64,000 nt of DNA. Origin: Scylla paramamosain. Its lineage: Eukaryota > Arthropoda > Malacostraca > Decapoda > Portunidae. Under the pieces are notes generated by a model. It had not been told where the DNA came from. It did not search any database and saw only the letters and a list, made by a program, of their open reading frames with translations. The position numbers and the translations under genes are program-made. Position 1 is the stretch's first letter; every line of letters starts with the position of its first letter. Of the stretch, positions 1-12,255 are shown one piece after another. Where the stretch lies: assembly GCF_035594125.1 (NCBI RefSeq), contig NC_087190.1:6813962-6877961 (forward strand), given 5' to 3'.

Positions 1-1601
1 TTGGCGTTTTGTTACCTAACCATGTGAAATACACAAAAAAAAACACGTCTTTTATTATGTTGTTCTGTTTCTAAATATCAAGTGCTATTCTTGCGTTTAA
101 ACGTTTTATTTCCTAAGAAGCTCAAAAACACTCTTAATACCCGTTTTACGCAATGTCTTCTTTCGCAATGTAGGGTACTTTTAATGTATTTTGGTGTTTA
201 TCTATGTAACACGCTTAAAAACGTAAAAAAAAAAAAAAAAAATTTGGGGGGTACATTTGTAATGTTTTCTCCTTAAAGTGATTTTTGTAAGCGTTTTAGG
301 ATTTTGGTACATAAGTAGCTGAAAACACTGAATAGAGACGCTTTTGGCAATGTTGTTTTGTTTTCCCATATATGGTGCTTTCCATGCTTTTTAGCGCTTT
401 GGTGCCCGGCACGCTCATAAATACTAAAAAGACATGTTTCTGGAAATGTCATTTCGTTTTACTTTAGAGGGGACTCTGCATACATTTTGGGCTTTGGGTA
501 CCTAACAAGGTGAAAAACTCAAAATACGTTGTTCTGTTTCTCTATATAGAGTGTTATTTATATCTTTTATCATTTTGGTACCTAAGAAGCTCAAAAACAA
601 TCGTAATACACGTTTCTCTTAATCTTTTTCGTTTCTCCAAATAGGTTTTTTCCATGGATTTTGGTGTTTTTTTTTTTTTTTTTTGCTTAAGCTAAAGTAC
701 TCAAAACACTTTTTTTTTTCTTTTAATTTTATTGTCCTTATTCATAAATGGCGTTTTGCATGCGTTTTTGCGTGTTTGTAAATAATTAGTGCAGAAACTA
801 AAAAGACATTTTCCGTAACATTATTTTATTTTTTAACGTTTTGGTACCAATCACGATCATAAACACTTAAAAACATATTTCTGGAAATGCTTTCTTTCCC
901 CATATCGGGTGCTTTGCATGCATTTTGGTCTTTTGGCACCTAACAATGTCAAATACACTTAAAATACGCTTTTTTTGGTAATGATCTTTTCTACATATAC
1001 CGTGCTTTTTATGCGTTTTAGCGTTTTGGTACGTAAGAAGCTCAAAAACACTTATAATACACGTTTGTAGCAATGTCCTTTTTTTTCCATATAAGGTACA
1101 TGGCGTTCTTGTATGTAAGAAGCTGTAAAACACTCAAAATATTTGTTTTAGTAGGTTGTTTTTTTCCTTGTAAAGTGTATTTTCCATGCGTTTTAGTGTT
1201 CTGGTTCGTAAGTAGCGCAAAAACAGTTGAAAGACACGATTTTGATGATGTTGTTTTGTTTTCACATATAGTGTGTTTTCCCTTATTTTTAGCATTTTGG
1301 TTCCTATCACCCTCATAAACACTGAAGACACGTTTCGGCAAATGTCGTTTCTTTTTTCCAATATGGATTGTTTTGTATGCATTTTGGCATTTGGCTATCT
1401 AGCAATATGAAAAACACTCAAAACACATGTTTTTATAATGTTCTTTTTCTCCAAATAGAGTTATTAAATTGTTTTTGCTTTTTTGGTACATAAAGAGATA
1501 AAAAAAAAAACACGTTAATCTCATTGTCTTTTCGTTTTCCCATATAGAGAACTTTGCATGCATTTTGGCGTTTTTCTATGTAACAAGCTCAACATCTTCA
1601 C
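1..1601 (+). repeat. 96-bp satellite, forward block with five-monomer higher-order repeat (copy 1)
   Basis: AT-rich tandem monomers of about 96 bp. Each carries the words GGTACCTAA, CTCAAAAACACTCAAAA, CACGTTTTTGGTAATGTT, CCATATAGGGTGCTTTG and GCATGCATTTTGGCG in that order; 'forward' here means this reading direction. Five diverged types recur in fixed order. The type beginning GTTCTGTTTCTC with GAGTGCTATTCATGCG starts at 62, 531, 983 and 1,440, so the composite unit is about 452-469 bp. The type beginning GTTTTGTTTTCCCATAT with CCATGCTTTTTAGCG lies between. The poly-T tracts sit at the same phases. Short ORFs here are frame accidents of the repeat. The block ends where a LINE remnant interrupts it. 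Its inverted counterpart is about 25,870-27,480. Confidence 0.9.
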
Positions 1602-2229
1602 ACAGGCACCTTCGCTTAGGGGGATCCTGAGGAGGGATTGGAGTGATAGGACAAGATAAAGATATGAAATTGTGATCGGAGCCCAACGGAGAAGAAAGGG
1701 TGACAGCATAAGCAGAAGGATGAGAGGTCAGGAAAAGGTCAAGAATGGGCGTATCTCCAAGACGGTCAGGAATACGAGTAAGGTGTTGCACCAATTGCTC
1801 TAGGTCATGGAAGATAGCAAAGTTGTAGGCTAGTTCACCAGGATTGTCAGTGAAGGGAGAGGAAGGCCAAAGCTGGTAGAGAACATTGAAGTCTCCAAGA
1901 ATGGAGATCTCTGCAAAAGGGAAGAGGGTCAGAATGTGCTCCACTTTGGAAGTTAAGTAGTCAAAGAAGTCAGAGGAGTTAGGAGAGAGGTATACAGCAC
2001 AGATAAATTTAGTATGAGAGTGACTCTGTAGTCGTAGCCAGATGGTGGAAAACTCGGAAGATTCAAGAGTGTGGGCACGAGAGCAGGTTAAGTCATTGCG
2101 CACATAAACGCAGCATCCAGCTTTGGATCGAAAATGAGGATAGAGAAATAGAGAAAGTAGGAGGGAACAGAAAAGGGGCTACTGTCAGTTGCCTCAGACA
2201 CATGAGTTTCAGTGAGGAAAAGAAGATGA
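1602..2229 (-). pseudogene. LINE endonuclease fragment, copy 1 (jockey-like non-LTR retrotransposon)
   Basis: The minus strand encodes most of an apurinic/apyrimidinic-type endonuclease, the domain that nicks target DNA for LINE integration. Visible landmarks are VYVRNDLTC near the start, ISILGDFNV (the GDxN motif) in the middle and SPLGSDHN (SDH motif) near the end. The start is lost: the read begins just before the ETHV-like segment, next to a TAAAA-rich run at about 2,230-2,258. The fragment stops abruptly after the residues PPKRRCLC and runs into satellite. The same stop occurs in the inverted copy at 25,231-25,853, whereas the copy at 47,389 continues into reverse transcriptase. It lacks the nine bases encoding YKK that copy 3 has. 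It cannot be functional. Confidence 0.85.
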
Positions 2230-2258
2230 AATATAATAAAATAAAATAAAAATAAAAA

Positions 2259-3960
2259 TATGAATTTGCGTTTCTTGTAATGTCATTTCGTTTCCACACA
2301 TAAGAGGCTTTGCAAGCATTTTGATGTTTTAATATCTAAAAATGTGAAAGACACTCAAAATGCACGTTTTTTGGTAATGATCTATTTCTCCAAATAGAAT
2401 ACTATTAACGTGTTTTTTGCATTTTGCTACCTAAGAAGCTCGAAAACATTAATAATACACGTATCTCGTAATGTCTTTTCGTTTCCCCATGTAGGCATGC
2501 ATGCATTTATGTGTTTTTCGACGTTACAAGCTAGAAAACACTCAAAATACATATATTTGTTAATGTCATTTGGATTCTCCTTAAAGCGAGTTTTGCATGC
2601 GTTTTATGCGTTTGGCAAAGCTTTTTCGCGATTTGGTACCTAAGAAGATTAAAAACACTCTTAATACACGTTTCTCGTAATTTTTTTTTCGTTTTCCCAT
2701 AAAATATATTTTACATGCATATTGGTGTTTTTGCACGTAATAAATTCAAAAACACTCAAAATACTTGTTTTTATGTAATGTTATTCTGCTTCTCCATTAA
2801 GGGTGTTTTAGATGCGCTTAAGCGTTTTGGTACGTACGAGTAACTAGCTTAAAAATAATAGAAAGAGACGTTTTTGGTAATGTTGTTTTGTTTTCCCATA
2901 CAGGTTACATTCAATGTTTTTCATAATTTTAGTGGCTAACAGGCCAATAAACACTCGAAGGACATGGTTATGGAAATATCGTTTCGTTTCACCATAGCGG
3001 GTGCTTTGCATGCATTTTGCTGTAATGGTACTAACAGTGTGAAAAACATTCAAAGCACACATGTTGTTCTGTTTCTCCATATACAATGTTATTCATGCGT
3101 TTTACCGTTTTTGTAGCTAAGAAACTCTAAAGCACTGAAAATTCGCCTCTCGTGATATTCTTGTTTTCCCATATCGTATACTTTCCATACATTTTGGTGG
3201 TTATGAACGTAACAAGTTAAAAAAAACTCTTAAAATACACGTTTTAGGAAAACTTATTCTTGTTTCTCTATAAAAGATGTCTTGCATGCGTTTTACAGTT
3301 TTGATACGTAAATAACTAAAAAAAAAAAAAACTCAAAAGACACGTTTTTGATAACTATTTTTCCCCACATGCTTATTTTTTACGTTTTAGTTCCTAACAC
3401 GCCCATAGAGACTAAAAAGATATGTTTCTGGAAATGTCGTTTCGTTTCAAAATACACGCTTTAAAAGATACTAAAAAGGCATGTTTCTGGATATGGGATA
3501 ATGTTCTTCCGTTACCCCACATAGGGTATTTTCCATGCATTTTGCCATTTATTTGCGTAACAAGAATAAAATCTCTCAAAATACTTCTCTTTGATAATTT
3601 TATTCTTGTTCCATAAAAAGTGTTTTTGCATGCACTGTAGGGTTTGGTACGTAAGAAACTCAAAACACTCAAAAGACACGCTTTCGTAATGTTTGATTTT
3701 TCCCATATTGTGTTTTGGTGCCTAAGATGCTCATAAACATTCAAAACACAAGCTTTTGGAAATGATCGTTTCCGAGTAAAAGTTCCCTTACATGCATTTA
3801 GGCATTTTGGTACATAGCAATAAAAAAAATAAAAAAAATAAAAGAAAAAAAATCAATATACACGTTTATGGTAACGTTGTTCCGTCTCTCCATACTAAGA
3901 AGCTCAAAAACATTTATGATAAATGTTTCTTATAATGTCTTTTCGTTATTCCATGCAGGG
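2259..3960 (+). repeat. 96-bp satellite, forward, five-monomer family (copy 1)
   Basis: Same monomers as the left-edge block, in the forward reading. Directly right of the LINE remnant the array resumes with the type that precedes the GTTCTG type. The intervening satellite types were therefore lost together with most of the LINE. Short A and T runs (about 3,310-3,330 and 3,820-3,852) interrupt monomers. The inverted counterpart is 23,458-25,215 and the third copy is 45,545-47,340. Confidence 0.88.
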
Positions 3961-4155
3961 CTTTGTCGCGTGGCTCGGTGAGGTTGCCGCTTCGTTTTTC
4001 TTTCTTGATTTCTTAATGTTTTGGTAGGGCTTGAAGGTCTTCTGGCTGAGTATTTAACTTCAGATTATTTTCTTTTATGTGGAGGGCTTCTAACATACTT
4101 AGGCGTCGTCCATCGTTGCATCCATCGATTATTTCTGTGAAATAATCGATGGATG
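3961..4155 (-). pseudogene. C-terminal tail of a probable Penelope-like element (GIY-YIG end), copy 1
   Basis: The minus strand reads a clean coding tail containing IDYFTEIIDGCNDGRR, then LEALHIKENN, then NTQPEDLQALPKH and a stop. A basic stretch, an LEALxIK core with a conserved Glu and a closing LN-T-Q is how GIY-YIG endonuclease domains commonly end in Penelope-like retroelements; I assign it from that memory. Only about 60 residues remain. At its plus-strand left edge (downstream of the minus-strand stop) this copy lacks the promoter-like stretch seen in copies 2 and 3 and joins satellite directly at GCAGGG/CTTTGTC. An imperfect palindrome centred near 4,137 is part of the coding sequence. 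Confidence 0.5.
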
Positions 4156-6735
4156 CGTCTTAGCGTTTTGGTACGTAAGACGATCGAAAGTACTCATAAT
4201 ACCCATTTTTAGTAATGTTATTCTTTCTTCATAAAAGTGTTTCCTATGCGTTTTAGCATTTTAGTACGTAAGAAGCTAGAAACACTCAAAATATACGTTT
4301 TGTGTAATGTTGTTTGGTATTCCCATATAGGGTGATTTCCATGCATTTTATTGTTTTGGTGCATAACATGATTATAAACACTCCAAAGACATGTTTCTTG
4401 AAATATCATTTCTTTTCCCATTATAGGGTGTTTTGCATGCATTTTGGCAGTTTGGTACCTAACAATGAAAAAAATAACACTCAAAATACACATTTTTAGT
4501 AATGTTGTCCTTTCTCCATATATAATGCTATTGAAGCGTTTTTGCGTTTTGGACACTAAGAAGCTCAAAAACACTCATAACACACTTTTCTCTTAATGTC
4601 TTTTCTTTATTAAATATCGGATATTTTACTTGAATGTACGCATTTTCGTACATAATAATATGAATATCACTCATAACACACGTTTATGGTTGTGTTGCTC
4701 TTTTTCTATGTTTAGAGAGCTATTGAGCGTTTTGTTACTTAAGAGGGTCAATAACATCCATAATACACGTTTCTGGTAATATTGTTATGTTCACCATATA
4801 GGGTACATTGCATGGATTTTGCTGTTTCTGTACCTAACGAGCTCAAAACACTCAAAATACACTTTTTTGGTAATGTTATTCTGTTTCTTCTTAATGTTTC
4901 TTCTTAATTGTATGAATCTTAGCGTTTTGGTACGTAAGAAGCTCAAAACACAAAAGACACCTTTTTGGTAATGTTGTTTTGTATCGAAAATATGGAACTT
5001 ATGCATTTTGGCGTTTTGGTGCATAAATCGCTCAAAAAAACTAAAAAGACACGTTTCTGGTAATGTCGCTTCATTTCCCTATGTAGAGTGCTTCGCATGC
5101 ATTTTACCGTTTTGGTACCTAACAATATAAAAACACTCAAAATGCACGTTTTTTTTTATAATGCTGTTCTGTTTTTCCATATAGAGTGCTATTCAACGCG
5201 TTTTCGTATTTTGGTACCTAACAAGCTCAAAAGCACTCTTAATACACGTTTCTCGTAATGCTCTTTCATTAGGTACTATGGTAATATCATTTCGTTTCCC
5301 CTATTGGGTAATTTCCATGCATTTTGGCGTCATAGTCAAAACACTCAAATTACACATTTTTGGTAATGTTATTATGTTTCTTTATATAGGGGATTTTTTG
5401 ATGCATTTTAGCTCTTTAGTACGTAATACTCGTAAGTCTAAAACCACACAAATGACATGTGTTTAGTAATGTTATTTTATGTTTCATTATATGGTGTTTT
5501 CCATGGCTTTTTGTATCTTTGCGCATAAAACGCTTCAAAACCCACAAGAGATACGTTTTTCTTAATGTCGTTTCGTTTCCGTATATAGAAAAAATTACAT
5601 GCTTTTTGGTATTTTATTACCTATCAAGTTTAAAAACAGTTATAATGCATGTTTTTGATCATGCCATACTGTATCTTCATATAAGGTGAAAATACAATAA
5701 ACACATTTTTGGTAATGTTATTTTGTATCTCCACATATAGTTCTATTAAAACGTTTTAGCATTTTTAGTAATTAAGAAGCTTTAAAATACTCATAATTCA
5801 CGTTTCTGGTATTTTTGTTTCTCTTTCCCCATATAGAGTACTTTACATGCATTTTGACGTTTTTGGTATTTCACTCGGTCAAAAGTCCTCATATTATATG
5901 GCTTTGATGATTTTAATGTTTTCTTCATATACGGTGTTTTTTTTTTAAGCATTTTAGCGTTTTGGTACATAAGAATCTGAAAAACAGTCTGGTAATGTTA
6001 TTTTTTTTTCAATATAGGGTGCTTTCTATGTTTTTTTTTTTAGCGTCTTTGTACATAAAAAAAATATTTAAAAAAAACACTCCAAAGACACGCTTTTGGT
6101 AATGTTTAGTTATCATGCAATTTGGCGTTTTGATAATTAAAAATCTTAAAAAGCAGTCATAATAAACATTTCTGGTGATCTTGTTCTATATCTTCATATA
6201 AGGTGCTTTGTCTGCATTTTGTCGTTTTGTTATTTAACAAAATAGAAATAGTAAAAAATAATTTTATGCTGCTATTACATATTGATTGGTTTTAGCGTTT
6301 TGGTAGCAACGAAGTTCAAAAACACTTATAAGAAACCTTTCCAGTAATATCGTTTTGTTTCCTCGTATAGGTGTAATTTACATGAATTCTGGCATTTTGG
6401 TTCATCATGATTTTATGAACGCTCAAATTACACATTTTTGTTATAATTATTGCTTCTTTATATAGGGTGTTTTGCATGCATTTTTCTTTTTTTGTACGTA
6501 AGAATCTCAAAAACAATGAAATGGCAATTGTTTGGAAATATTATTTTGTTTTCCAAAATAGGGTGCTTTCTATGCTTTTTAGCGTCTCTGTGCATAAAAC
6601 GCTCAAAAATACTGAAAACAAACGTTTATGGTATTGTTTCGTTTTCCTATATATGGTGGTTTCAATTCATTTTGGCATGCTGGTAACTAACAATCTTTAA
6701 AAAGCCATAATACACGTTTCTGGTGATATTGTTCG
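4156..6735 (+). repeat. 96-bp satellite, forward, passing from five- to six-monomer order
   Basis: Satellite continues forward. From about 5,000 the order changes. New types appear: one with CTTTATATAGGGTGTTTTGC and AAATTACAC, one ending in GTCTTTGTGCATAAAACGCTC, and one with CTTAAAAACAGTCATAAT. The GTTCTG-like type lies at about 5,165 and again at about 5,725, giving about 560 bp or six monomers. Inverted counterpart: 20,546-23,198. Third copy: 36,026-38,711. Confidence 0.85.
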
Positions 6736-7797
6736 TTTGTTGTCATAGGTAATGTGAAGCTTACAAAGCATATTTTGCTATGCCAGTTGGGAACCAAGAC
6801 AAGACCAGGGCACCTCATTTTACTTGTGAGCATTGTGAGAGAACATTAGAAGGCAAAATAGCTGTTAGTTTTTCAAGAGTAATATTCAATAAAAAATTAA
6901 GAAAAAAAAATACGTTTAACAAACTTATATTGCTGTTCTTTTACAAGGGGAAAAGAGAACCATGAAATTTGCTATACCTAGAATATAGCGTGAACCTACT
7001 GATCACTCAATTGACCGCTTTTTTCTGCATGGTGGATCCTTCCAAACGCCGATCTGGGAAAAATGCACCTGTCTGTTCATCCAGACATTCTATCCATTCC
7101 ATTGCACCAGTACCACATAGTGCTGATCTGATGATCCTCCAGAAAGAAATCAACTATCAAAAGAAAGCAGCAAGTCAGAAGATGAGCCAAACAGAGAAGA
7201 AGACTGTGAATTCACAGATACAGTTGTAGTTGAAAGGAATCCTTACTACCCAAATCAAAGAGAAATCAGTGATCTCATCAGAGATCTTGGTTTGACAAAG
7301 TCAAATGGTGAGCTTTTGATTTCAAGGCTGAAGGAATGGGACTTACTTGATGAAAGTGTGCAAGTGACCAGCCAAAGAAAACGTACTTGAAGGTCCATAT
7401 CCTAGATTGTCATCTCGACAGCTTCAAGAGAATAAGGGAGCATGCATATTCAGAGGAACAAGGGGAGTCCCTCCACCAAGATATAACGAACTTTGAACAG
7501 AGATATCAGGGATCCTTCAATGAAAAAAATGATGGGAGACTACATTTAGGGGCTCATACATGAAAGTTATTTGTTGTATTCAAGCAAATCAAGAAGAAAA
7601 AAAAAAAGTTTTAAAGTCAATTTTGGTGTCATTTGAATTTTTTTTCTTTCCAAAAATGGTAAAAATGGTGAAATTTAGCTATTTTGGGGCAAAAATCATT
7701 CTAAAAGCCACAAAAGCTAAGTTTCACAGGAATAATTGACATTTTCTATTGTTTTGAAATGAAAAGAGTTAGAAAATAGACAAAAATCGTGTTAGAG
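6736..7797 (+). pseudogene. Degenerate copy of a multicopy arthropod gene family of unknown function, copy 1
   Basis: Non-satellite DNA with broken coding sequence on the plus strand. From 6,780 it reads MPVGNQDKTRAPHFTCEHCE. An AT-rich intron-like stretch follows. Then come KREPMKFAIPRI, an in-frame stop, and REPTDHSIDRFF. A frameshift leads to FCMVDPSKRRSGKN. A last frame carries NPYYPNQREISDLIRDLGL, then TKSNGELLISRLKEWDLL and a DESVQVTSQRKR segment before another stop. I recognise the C-x-x-C start, the RExTDH...CMVD block and the DLxRDLGLxK..ELLxSRLK block as a family of uncharacterised proteins repeated many times in arthropod genomes. Its function is unknown to me. The 7,560-7,790 stretch is AT-rich and looks like an old 3' untranslated part. 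Copies 2 and 3 are at 19,941 and 34,945. Confidence 0.65.
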
Positions 7798-10050
7798 AGT
7801 GTTAATACACATTTCTGATAATACCTTTTCGTTTTCCCATATCGGGTACTTTGCATGTATTTTGATGTTTTGGTACTTCACACGCTTAAAATCAATGAAA
7901 AATTACTTTTCTAATAATTTCGTTTCATTTTTATATATAGGATGGTTTTCATGCATTTTGGCGTTTTGGTACCTAACAAGCTTAAAAAGAGTCAAATTAC
8001 ATTGGTCATGGTGTACTGTTTCTTCATACCTAACAAGGTACCTAACAAGGTAAAGAAATCAAAATGAAAATACACGTTTTTGATAATGTTCTGTTTCTCC
8101 AGTTAGAGTGCTATTCACGCGTTTTAACGTTTTAGCTCAAAACACACACCTTTTTGGTAATATCATTTCTTTTCCCCCAAATAACGTACTTTACGTGGAT
8201 TTTGGCGTTTTGGTACCTCACACGGTCAAAAACATTCAAATTACATTATTTTGGTAATATTATTATGAATCTTTATATAGGGTGTTTTGCAAGTATTTCT
8301 GCGTGTTGGTACATAAAAATCCAGGACATAACATGGCGAAAAAAAAAAAAAAAAACATTCAAAATAAATGTATTTGGTAAGGTTGTTCGTTTTCTCCATA
8401 TCAGGTGCTTTTCACACATTTTAGTTTTTTTGTATCTAAGAAGCTCAAGAAAACTTTTAATACACGTTTCTGGTTATATCGTTTCGTTTCTCCATATACG
8501 GTAATTTGCATGCATTTCGACGTTTTGGTATCTCACACTGTAAAAAAAAAAAAACAATGAAATTAAACGTTTTGGTATGGTTATTATGTTTCTTAATATG
8601 GGTCGTTTTGTATGCATTTTATTAGTTTTCGTATAGAAGAAGAACAAATGACACATGTTTGGCACTGTTATTTTGTTTTCCAATATATGGTGTTTTCCAT
8701 GTTTTTTAGCGTCTTTGTGCATAAAACACTCAAAAACACTCAAAAAACACGATTCTATTAATGTCGTTTCATTTCCTTATATTTGATAGTTTGCGTTCAT
8801 TTGTTGCTTTTTGGTATCTAACAATCTTAAAAACAGACAAAATTACACGTTTCTGGTCATGTTCTTCTGTTTCTTCATAAGGGTGCTTTGCATGCATTTT
8901 GGCGTTTTGGAATCTACCAAGGTGAAAAATACTTACCATACACATTCATCGTAATGTTCTGTTTCTCCATATAGAGTGCTATTAAAACGTTTTAGCGTTT
9001 TGGTAGCTAAAAAGCTCAAAAACACAAAGCACGTTTCTGGTAAAAAAAAAAAATCTTTTCGTTTCTTCATATAGGGTATTTTGTATGAATTTTGGTGTTT
9101 GGGTTCCTCACACTCAAATTATATGTTTTGGGGAATATTATTCATTTCTTCATATACGGTGTTTTTCATGTATTTTTTTTTTTTTTCCGTATTGGCACAT
9201 AAGAGCCTGAATTCCCTCTAAGGGGTGGCTTCCATGGAATTTGGCGTATTAGCTTAAAAACAGTCATAATACAAGTTTTCGTGATGTTGAGTTATTTCAT
9301 AATGGGGGATTTCATGAATTTTTGCGTTTGGTACCTAAAAAGGTAAAAAAAAAAAAAAACACTCAAAATAACGTTTTCGTTATTTACACGTGCTATTTAC
9401 ACGTTTTAGCAGTTTGGTACCTAAAATCCTGGAAAACACTCCTAACACCAGTTTATGGTAATATCGTTTTCTTTCCCCATATAGGGTACTTTGCATGCAT
9501 TTTTGCCTTTTGGTTCCTTATATCGTCATAAACACTCAAATTACACCTTATTGGTAATGTTATGTTTCTTTATATAGGGTGTTTTGCATACTTTTTAGCG
9601 TTTTTTGTTCGAATCTCAAAAACCCTCAAAAGACATGTGTTTGGTAATGTTATTTTGTCTTCGTTTCCAAATTTGGAAGCATTTTGACGTGTTGGTACAT
9701 AATAAACTTAAAAACAGTAAAATTACACCTTTTTTGGTCATGCTCTATTTCTTTGTATAGGGTGCTTGACATACATTTTGGCATTTCGATATATGGTGAA
9801 AAACACAAAAAATACACGTTTTTGGTAAAGTTGTTCTGTTTCTTAATATAGAGTGCTACACGCACATTTTAGTGTCTTGGTACCTAACAATCTCAAAAAC
9901 TTTCATAGGACACGTTTCTGGTAATATCATTTCGTTTATCCATATAGGGTACTTTACATGCATTTTGGAGTTTTGGTATCTCACACGGTATCTCAACACG
10001 GTTGGTAAAGTTATTTTCTTTCTTTATATAGGGTGTTTTCCATCGCTAAA
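7798..10050 (+). repeat. 96-bp satellite, forward, six-monomer family
   Basis: Six recurring types give a composite of about 560-580 bp. One has TTCCCCATATAGGGTACTTT followed by CTCACACGGTCAAAAAC. One has CTTTATATAGGGTGTTTTGC. One has CCAATATATGGTG with CGTCTTTGTGCATAAAAC. One carries AACAGTCATAAT. One has CTTCATAAGGGTGC. One is the GTTCTG...GAGTGCTATT type, seen at about 8,090, 8,957 and 9,835. Several indels blur the period. The block ends at about 10,050 where the orientation reverses. Confidence 0.85.
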
Positions 10051-12255
10051 AAGCATGGAAGTCATCCTAAATGGAATACAAAACATTACGAAAAACGTGT
10101 ATTTTGAGTGTTTTAGAACTTCTTACGTACCAAAACGGTAAAACGCATGCAAAACACTTTATGGAGAAAATATTATATTTAACAAAAAAACAAGTATTTT
10201 GAGTGTTTTTGAGCTTGATATGTAGAAAAACCTTACTTTGTATTGTACAGTATATGGTGAAACGAAAAGACATTACAAAAAAACGTGTATTATGAGTGTT
10301 TTTGAGTTTGAGGTACCAAAACTAGAAAAACTCGTCAGAAACACTTTATATGGAAAAACGAAAAAAAAAAAAAGCGTGTATTTTGGTTGTTTTCACACTG
10401 TTACATACCGACTCGCCAAAATGACTGCAGTCTATTATATGAGAAAACGAAATGACATTATAAGGAACATATCTTTTGAATGTTTTATGCGTATTAGGAA
10501 CTAAAACGCTTAAAAGCATGGAAAGCACCCTATATAATAGTGAAAATATAGCGTGTCTTTTGAGTGTTTTCAGGTTCTTACGCACCAAACCGCTGAAACG
10601 CATGGAAAACTTGGAGAAAAGAATACTATTACTAATAACAAGCATGTTAAGTGTTCTGAGCTTGTTAGGCAGAAAACGCCAATATGCATGGAAGACACCA
10701 TATATGGGGAAAGGAAAAAACATTACGAAAAACTTGCATTATAAATGTTTTTCAGCTTCTTAGATATAATAACGTGAAAACACTTTAATAACACTCTATA
10801 TGAAGAAACAGAATAACATTACCAAAAAAATTACGCGTATTTTGTGTGTTTTTTTGGAAAAGAAACGACATTTCCAAGACGGTGTCTTTTGAGTGTTTAT
10901 GCAAACAAAGTACGTTATATCTAGAATAAAAAAAGACATTACCTGAAAAGTGAATTTTGAGTGTTTTTGAGATTCTTTGGTACCAAAACACTAAAATGTA
11001 TGAATAACACTCATTGTGGCGAAACAGAACAACATTATCAATCACGTCTGTTTTTTATGTAAGTTATCATAACGCCAAAAGGCATGCAAAGCTCCCTATC
11101 TGGGGAAAGAAAACGATATTTCAAGAAACGTGCCTTTTTAATGATTATGAATGTGCTAGGAACTAAAACACTGGAAAGCATGGAAAACACCCTGTATGGG
11201 AATTAAAAACATTACAAAAAATGTATCTTTTGAGTGTTTTTCAGCTTTTTATGTACCATAATGATAAAACACATGCAAAACACCTTTTATGTAGAAACAA
11301 TGATATTATATGAAAAAGGTACTTTGAATGTTTTTGAGTTTGTTACGTAGAAAAATGCCAAAAAAAAGCATACAAAGTACTCTATATGTAGAAACGAAAA
11401 ACATTACAAGAAACGTGTATTATGAGTTTTGATCTTCATAAGTAATAACACGCTAGAACGCATGAATAGCACTTTATATAGATAAACAGAACAACATTAC
11501 CAAAAACAAGTATTTATGAGTGTTTCTAAGATTATGTAAAAAAAAAAAAAAAACGCCAAAGATGCAAAGAACCCTATATGAGGTAATGAAAAGATTACGA
11601 GAAACGTGTATTATGAGTGTTTTTCTTTTTACTTTCTTAGGTAACAACACGCTAGAACGCATGAACAGCACTCTATATAGAGAAACGGAATAACACTACC
11701 TAAAACGTGTATTTTGAGTGTATTTCACATTATTAGGTGCCATAATGCCAACATGCATGCAGAATACATTATATTAAAAACCGAAACAATATTTCAAGAA
11801 ATGGTTCTTTTGAGTTTTTATGAGCGTCTTCAGCACCAAACCGCTAAAAAGCATGGAAATGGCATTGGAAAAGCATTGGAAAAACGCTAAAAAGTATGCA
11901 AAACACCCTATATAAAGAAACATAACATTACCAATAAGGTGTAATTTGAGTGTTTATGACGATGTAAGGAACCAAAACGCAAAAATCCATGCAAAGTACC
12001 CTATATGGGGAAACAAAACGATATTACCATAAACTGGTGTTATGAGTGTTTTCCAGGATTTTAGGTACCAAACCGCTAAAACGTGTAAATAGCACGTGTA
12101 AATAACGAAAACTTTATTTTGAGTGTTTTTTTTTTTCTTTTTTTTTCTTTTAAGGTACCAAACGCCAAAATTCATGCATATCCCCCATTATCCCCCCCTC
12201 AACATCACCAAAACTTGTATTATGACTGTTTTTAAGCTAATACGCCAAATTCCAT
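10051..12255 (-). repeat. 96-bp satellite, reverse block
   Basis: At about 10,050 the monomer abruptly reads as its reverse complement (TTTTGAGTGTTTTTGAGCTT, then GGTACCAAAAC, then GCATGCAAAACACC). Reversed GTTCTG-type and GCTTTCCATGC-type monomers are recognisable. A short AATGGCATTGGAAAAGCATT duplication-like stretch lies at about 11,857-11,885. The inverted counterpart is 15,511-17,700 and the third copy is 30,341-32,690, both forward. Confidence 0.88.

Noticed and set aside
4118..4152. Hairpin (CGATTATTTCTGTGAAATAATCG) as a terminator or replication origin
   Set aside because: It lies inside a coding tail shared by three copies and reads as protein (IDYFTEIID), so the palindrome is probably incidental.
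1..12255. CRISPR-like regular repeats
   Set aside because: Period is about 96 bp with no constant repeat plus unique spacer design; whole monomers are homologous, so it is satellite DNA in a eukaryote.
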